DNA of 64,000 nt from Gordionus sp. m RMFG-2023 (lineage: Eukaryota > Nematomorpha > Gordioida > Chordodea > Parachordodidae): positions 5,649,985 to 5,713,984 of the forward strand of contig NC_088776.1 in assembly GCF_954871325.1 (NCBI RefSeq). The letters are read 5' to 3'. The notes under the pieces are model-generated. The model worked only from the letters and a program-made list of their open reading frames with translations, was not told the origin of the DNA and did no database searches. Numbering within the stretch: position 1 is the first letter of the stretch; every line of letters starts with the position of its first letter. The position numbers were made by a program, and so were the translations under genes. This document shows, one piece after another, positions 61,601 through 64,000 of this stretch.

Positions 61601-62048
61601 TCATATAATGGGAAATGTATAGAAGTACAACAACACCTAAGACATTGTATATGTAATTAAAAATATGGGACGGACTGATTTAAATTAGTACATTAAGTCA
61701 ATAAGATAAATAAAAGCTAATGTCAGTGAAGTAAGTAATTCACAGAAAAGGTGAAAGACAAAGTCAGGAGGTAAATTGAGAAATGAAGAAATTAAATAAC
61801 CTGAAAACAGAAATAAAAAAAATAGAAAAAAAAAAAAATATGAGAGGTTTAGGTAGTTCGATTTAATTTTTAGTAATTTCTTTATAGATTTTTTGTTTTT
61901 ATTTAGCCTTAGGAACTGCTTCAAATTTAAGTTTAGATCCATTATGTCCTTCAAGGTTCTGTAGAACCATAATGTCTTATATTTGCAATATGTTTTCCCA
62001 TTAAAGGAGTATAACCAATTAATGGCATCAATAACGAGGCTATTGTTA

Positions 62049-62717
62049 CTATGGTTGGGCAAAGATAGTAAGACGCCTCTTTTTTAAAGACTGAACTTGG
62101 GTATGGTTAGACATCTTCCAAAGGTTTTCATTTGAGATAATATTAGGGTAGAAAATTCCATTTATTATTCTTAGGCATTTATTTACAAACGTTTGTAATT
62201 TCCTAGTTTCGGTCTTGGTAATCTCCCATGTAACACCGCCATAAAAGAGAATCGGGATGATGGTTGAGTTGAAAATACGGAGTCTTGTGAAAACTGATAT
62301 CTCTCTAGCTTTCCACAGTTTAAAAAATTTATAAAAAGCCGCCCTAGCATTTTGTATACGAATTTTTTGTTCCTCTTTACTACCTTTATTGTCAATGGTT
62401 ACACCTAGATATTTAAAGGATTTCACCACCTTAACCAACTTTCCCCCAACCGCCAAATTATTCAGAAGAGGCGCCTGAGATGAGGGTATTATCACTGTTT
62501 TATCAAAGTTTATATCCAAGCCAACCTTAAAACTAAAGAAGTTCAATATAGAGATCAAATTTTGGGTTTCTTCCAAACTTTTTGTTATCAATACTATGTC
62601 ATCAGCATAACATATCACCCTATTTTCCAAGAAGAACGACTGACTGGACCTTGTTTCTAAGAGATTCGCAGTAGCCAGAGCATCTACTATGATTTTATTC
62701 ATAAGTATATTAAACAA
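62049..62717 (-). CDS. LINE reverse transcriptase, C-terminal half
   Basis: 222-residue frame starting inside LLFNILMNK, with the YADD catalytic box about 30 residues in, then the thumb (FKYLGVTIDNKGSKEEQKI) and a C-terminal domain with WEITKTETRKLQTFVNKC. It ends at a stop at 62049 shortly after QSLKKRRLTIFAQ. Confidence 0.8.
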   Translation of the reverse strand: MFNILMNKIIVDALATANLLETRSSQSFFLENRVICYADDIVLITKSLEETQNLISILNFFSFKVGLDINFDKTVIIPSSQAPLLNNLAVGGKLVKVVKSFKYLGVTIDNKGSKEEQKIRIQNARAAFYKFFKLWKAREISVFTRLRIFNSTIIPILFYGGVTWEITKTETRKLQTFVNKCLRIINGIFYPNIISNENLWKMSNHTQVQSLKKRRLTIFAQP

Positions 62718-62743
62718 TAGCGGGGAAAAAACACACCCTTGTT

Positions 62744-63571
62744 TTACCCCTTTCTTTGTCCTAAAAGATGGAGAAACCTTATTATTAAGGAGGCAAAAAG
62801 ACTACTATAATGTGTTTTAAGGATCCTTATAATATTAGAGTCAATGCCACATTCGGTTAAAATCTTCCAAAGCGCATCATGGTTAACGTTATCAAAAGCA
62901 CGTTTAAAGTCGATAAAAATAAAGTAAAAAGGTAATTTATACTTCTCACATTTCTGCATTATAATCTTTAAAGCTAATATTGGTTCGTTTATATTTCTAC
63001 TTGGACGGTAAGCACAAATGTATTTAGACAAAAGGTTTGGTGTAGAGGAAAGAATGCGGTTTTTTAAAAGAACCATAAAAACTTTTGATGCAATAGACGT
63101 GAGAACAATGGCTCTATAATCCTTGAATTTAGATGGATTTGGAATTTTCGGGAAGTTGCAAAAGATAGTCCTATTCCAATCCGCTGGCATCATCCCAGTA
63201 AACCATATCTTGTTTAAAAAAGGCAGTAAGAACCGAGAGATCGCTAAGGGAGCTGCTTTCAGATGTTTTCCTGTAATGTTATCCGTACCCGGAGATTTAT
63301 TATTCCTAAGCTTCTTAATAGTGGCCACAATTTTAGCCAATGAAAAGTTTGCGTCCAATTGTCCAACACTTTGACTAGTGGATGAGATTAAGGTATACCT
63401 CCTAGAATCAAAGACTCCCATATAGTGATCCAGCCATAACGCCATCTGTTCATCGGGGTCAGTAATTAACTTATTATTATCCAGCCTTATAGTTGGAAGT
63501 GTCTTGAACACTTTGACTTTACAAAAGTAATTTAGTTTCTTGTAGGCGTCAAAAGTTATATTCTCCCTCAT
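62744..63571 (-). CDS. LINE reverse transcriptase, N-terminal half
   Basis: 275-residue frame with RT palm and finger motifs up to FIDFKRAFDNVNHDALWKIL, holding the first catalytic Asp (motif A). The frame then runs into SLFASL and shifts; the expected continuation NNKVSPSFRTKKG lies one base over. It belongs with 62049-62717. Confidence 0.8.
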   Translation of the reverse strand: MRENITFDAYKKLNYFCKVKVFKTLPTIRLDNNKLITDPDEQMALWLDHYMGVFDSRRYTLISSTSQSVGQLDANFSLAKIVATIKKLRNNKSPGTDNITGKHLKAAPLAISRFLLPFLNKIWFTGMMPADWNRTIFCNFPKIPNPSKFKDYRAIVLTSIASKVFMVLLKNRILSSTPNLLSKYICAYRPSRNINEPILALKIIMQKCEKYKLPFYFIFIDFKRAFDNVNHDALWKILTECGIDSNIIRILKTHYSSLFASLIIRFLHLLGQRKG

Positions 63572-64000
63572 ATTCCTGTCTATCTCAAAAGCTTTTTTAG
63601 CAATAAAAATCCTTCTATCTCTCCTTAGGAGTCTATGAATTGAGGTCCATAAATGACCATCGCGCTCTCCTTGTAGCTTGAGTGAGCTATCATGCGAATG
63701 ATGTCATCGGATAGCCATTCCTGTCTTGGTGGAGAAATGTTGATGTTAGGGAGATGATTGCAGGCATCAAACAAGTTGTTTTTGAAAGACGCCCAACATT
63801 CTTCAACAGACTGAGACTCCGATGAAGATAAGAAAGTTGCCTCCCTATCATTTAAGATTAGATCGAGCTGTAGTTTGACTGCAGGACGTTGCAGGTGTTT
63901 TGCATTCCGGAAAGGTATCTAGGCTGGGGTTGAAGAGAAGGACGCCGAGAGTTTCCCCATAAATTTCTCACAGTAATACTGGCTCTGATTAAGTTATGAT

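Larger units (their letters stand above)
61685..64000 (-). mobile_element. LINE (non-LTR retrotransposon), RTE/Jockey-like, 5' part outside window
   Basis: The minus strand carries reverse transcriptase motifs in order. From 63571: a linker region, then LRNNKSPGTDNITGKHLKA, YRAIVLTSIASKVF, CAYRPSRNINEPI and FIDFKRAFDNVNHDALW. After a frame change come GVKQGCVFSPLLFNILMNK, the catalytic VICYADDIVLI box, LDINFDKT, SFKYLGVTIDNKG and the C-terminal KLQTFVNKCLRIINGI tail ending at 62049. Upstream peptides (QEWLSDDIIRMIAHSS and others, to about 63900) belong to the region between endonuclease and RT. One single-base deletion near 62790 separates the two main frames, so the copy is fairly young but inactive. 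The exact clade needs a tree. 61685-62048 should be the 3' UTR. Confidence 0.85.

Overview
The window comes from a strongly AT-rich, repeat-rich eukaryotic nuclear genome. Genes have GT-AG introns, one only 42 bp long. The host genes (a FANCM/MPH1 helicase, a zinc-knuckle SR splicing factor and a single-domain six-TM cation channel) point to an opisthokont: an invertebrate animal with flagellated sperm or an early-diverging, possibly zoosporic, fungus. The sequence alone does not let me choose. There is no sign of bacterial or organellar DNA.

Layout. 1-1272: internally deleted hAT transposon. 1273-8883: a 7.6 kb Mutator-like element (MULE) with long inverted ends built partly of tandem repeats, carrying a decayed transposase plus an OTU-type cysteine protease domain (minus strand) and later insertions. 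9117-9855: foldback palindrome of an 18-bp-type repeat. About 10470-17300: decayed Ty3/Gypsy LTR retrotransposon, interrupted at 11754-14306 by a hAT element with a perfect 8-bp target duplication. 17452-19788: intact channel gene (+). 19789-24889: intergenic DNA with hAT-type MITEs and a deleted hAT copy. 24890-27423: three-exon SR protein gene (-). 30050-30580: Gypsy fragment, followed by a 7 kb hAT (30585-37561) that contains two other DNA elements. 37860-39140: decayed piggyBac transposase.

40727-55102: FANCM-like gene (+). I could place 13 exons that together give the DEAH helicase core. Its introns hold five short hAT MITEs with 8-bp target duplications (a sixth lies just downstream), a 1 kb foldback element, a (TTCC)n microsatellite, and a 2.6 kb element with roughly 500-bp inverted ends carrying remnants of a gene family I do not know as a named transposase. 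55103-59000: mostly featureless AT-rich DNA with short repeats. 59012-59476: TA-flanked MITE containing a tRNA-derived sequence. 60240-61600 (+) and 61685-64000 (-): two copies of the same LINE family facing each other tail to tail.

Functionally, only three host genes are well supported: one DNA-repair helicase, one splicing factor and one ion channel. Nearly everything else is mobile DNA. The pattern is one of repeated nesting, with hAT-type elements (8-bp duplications) the dominant class.
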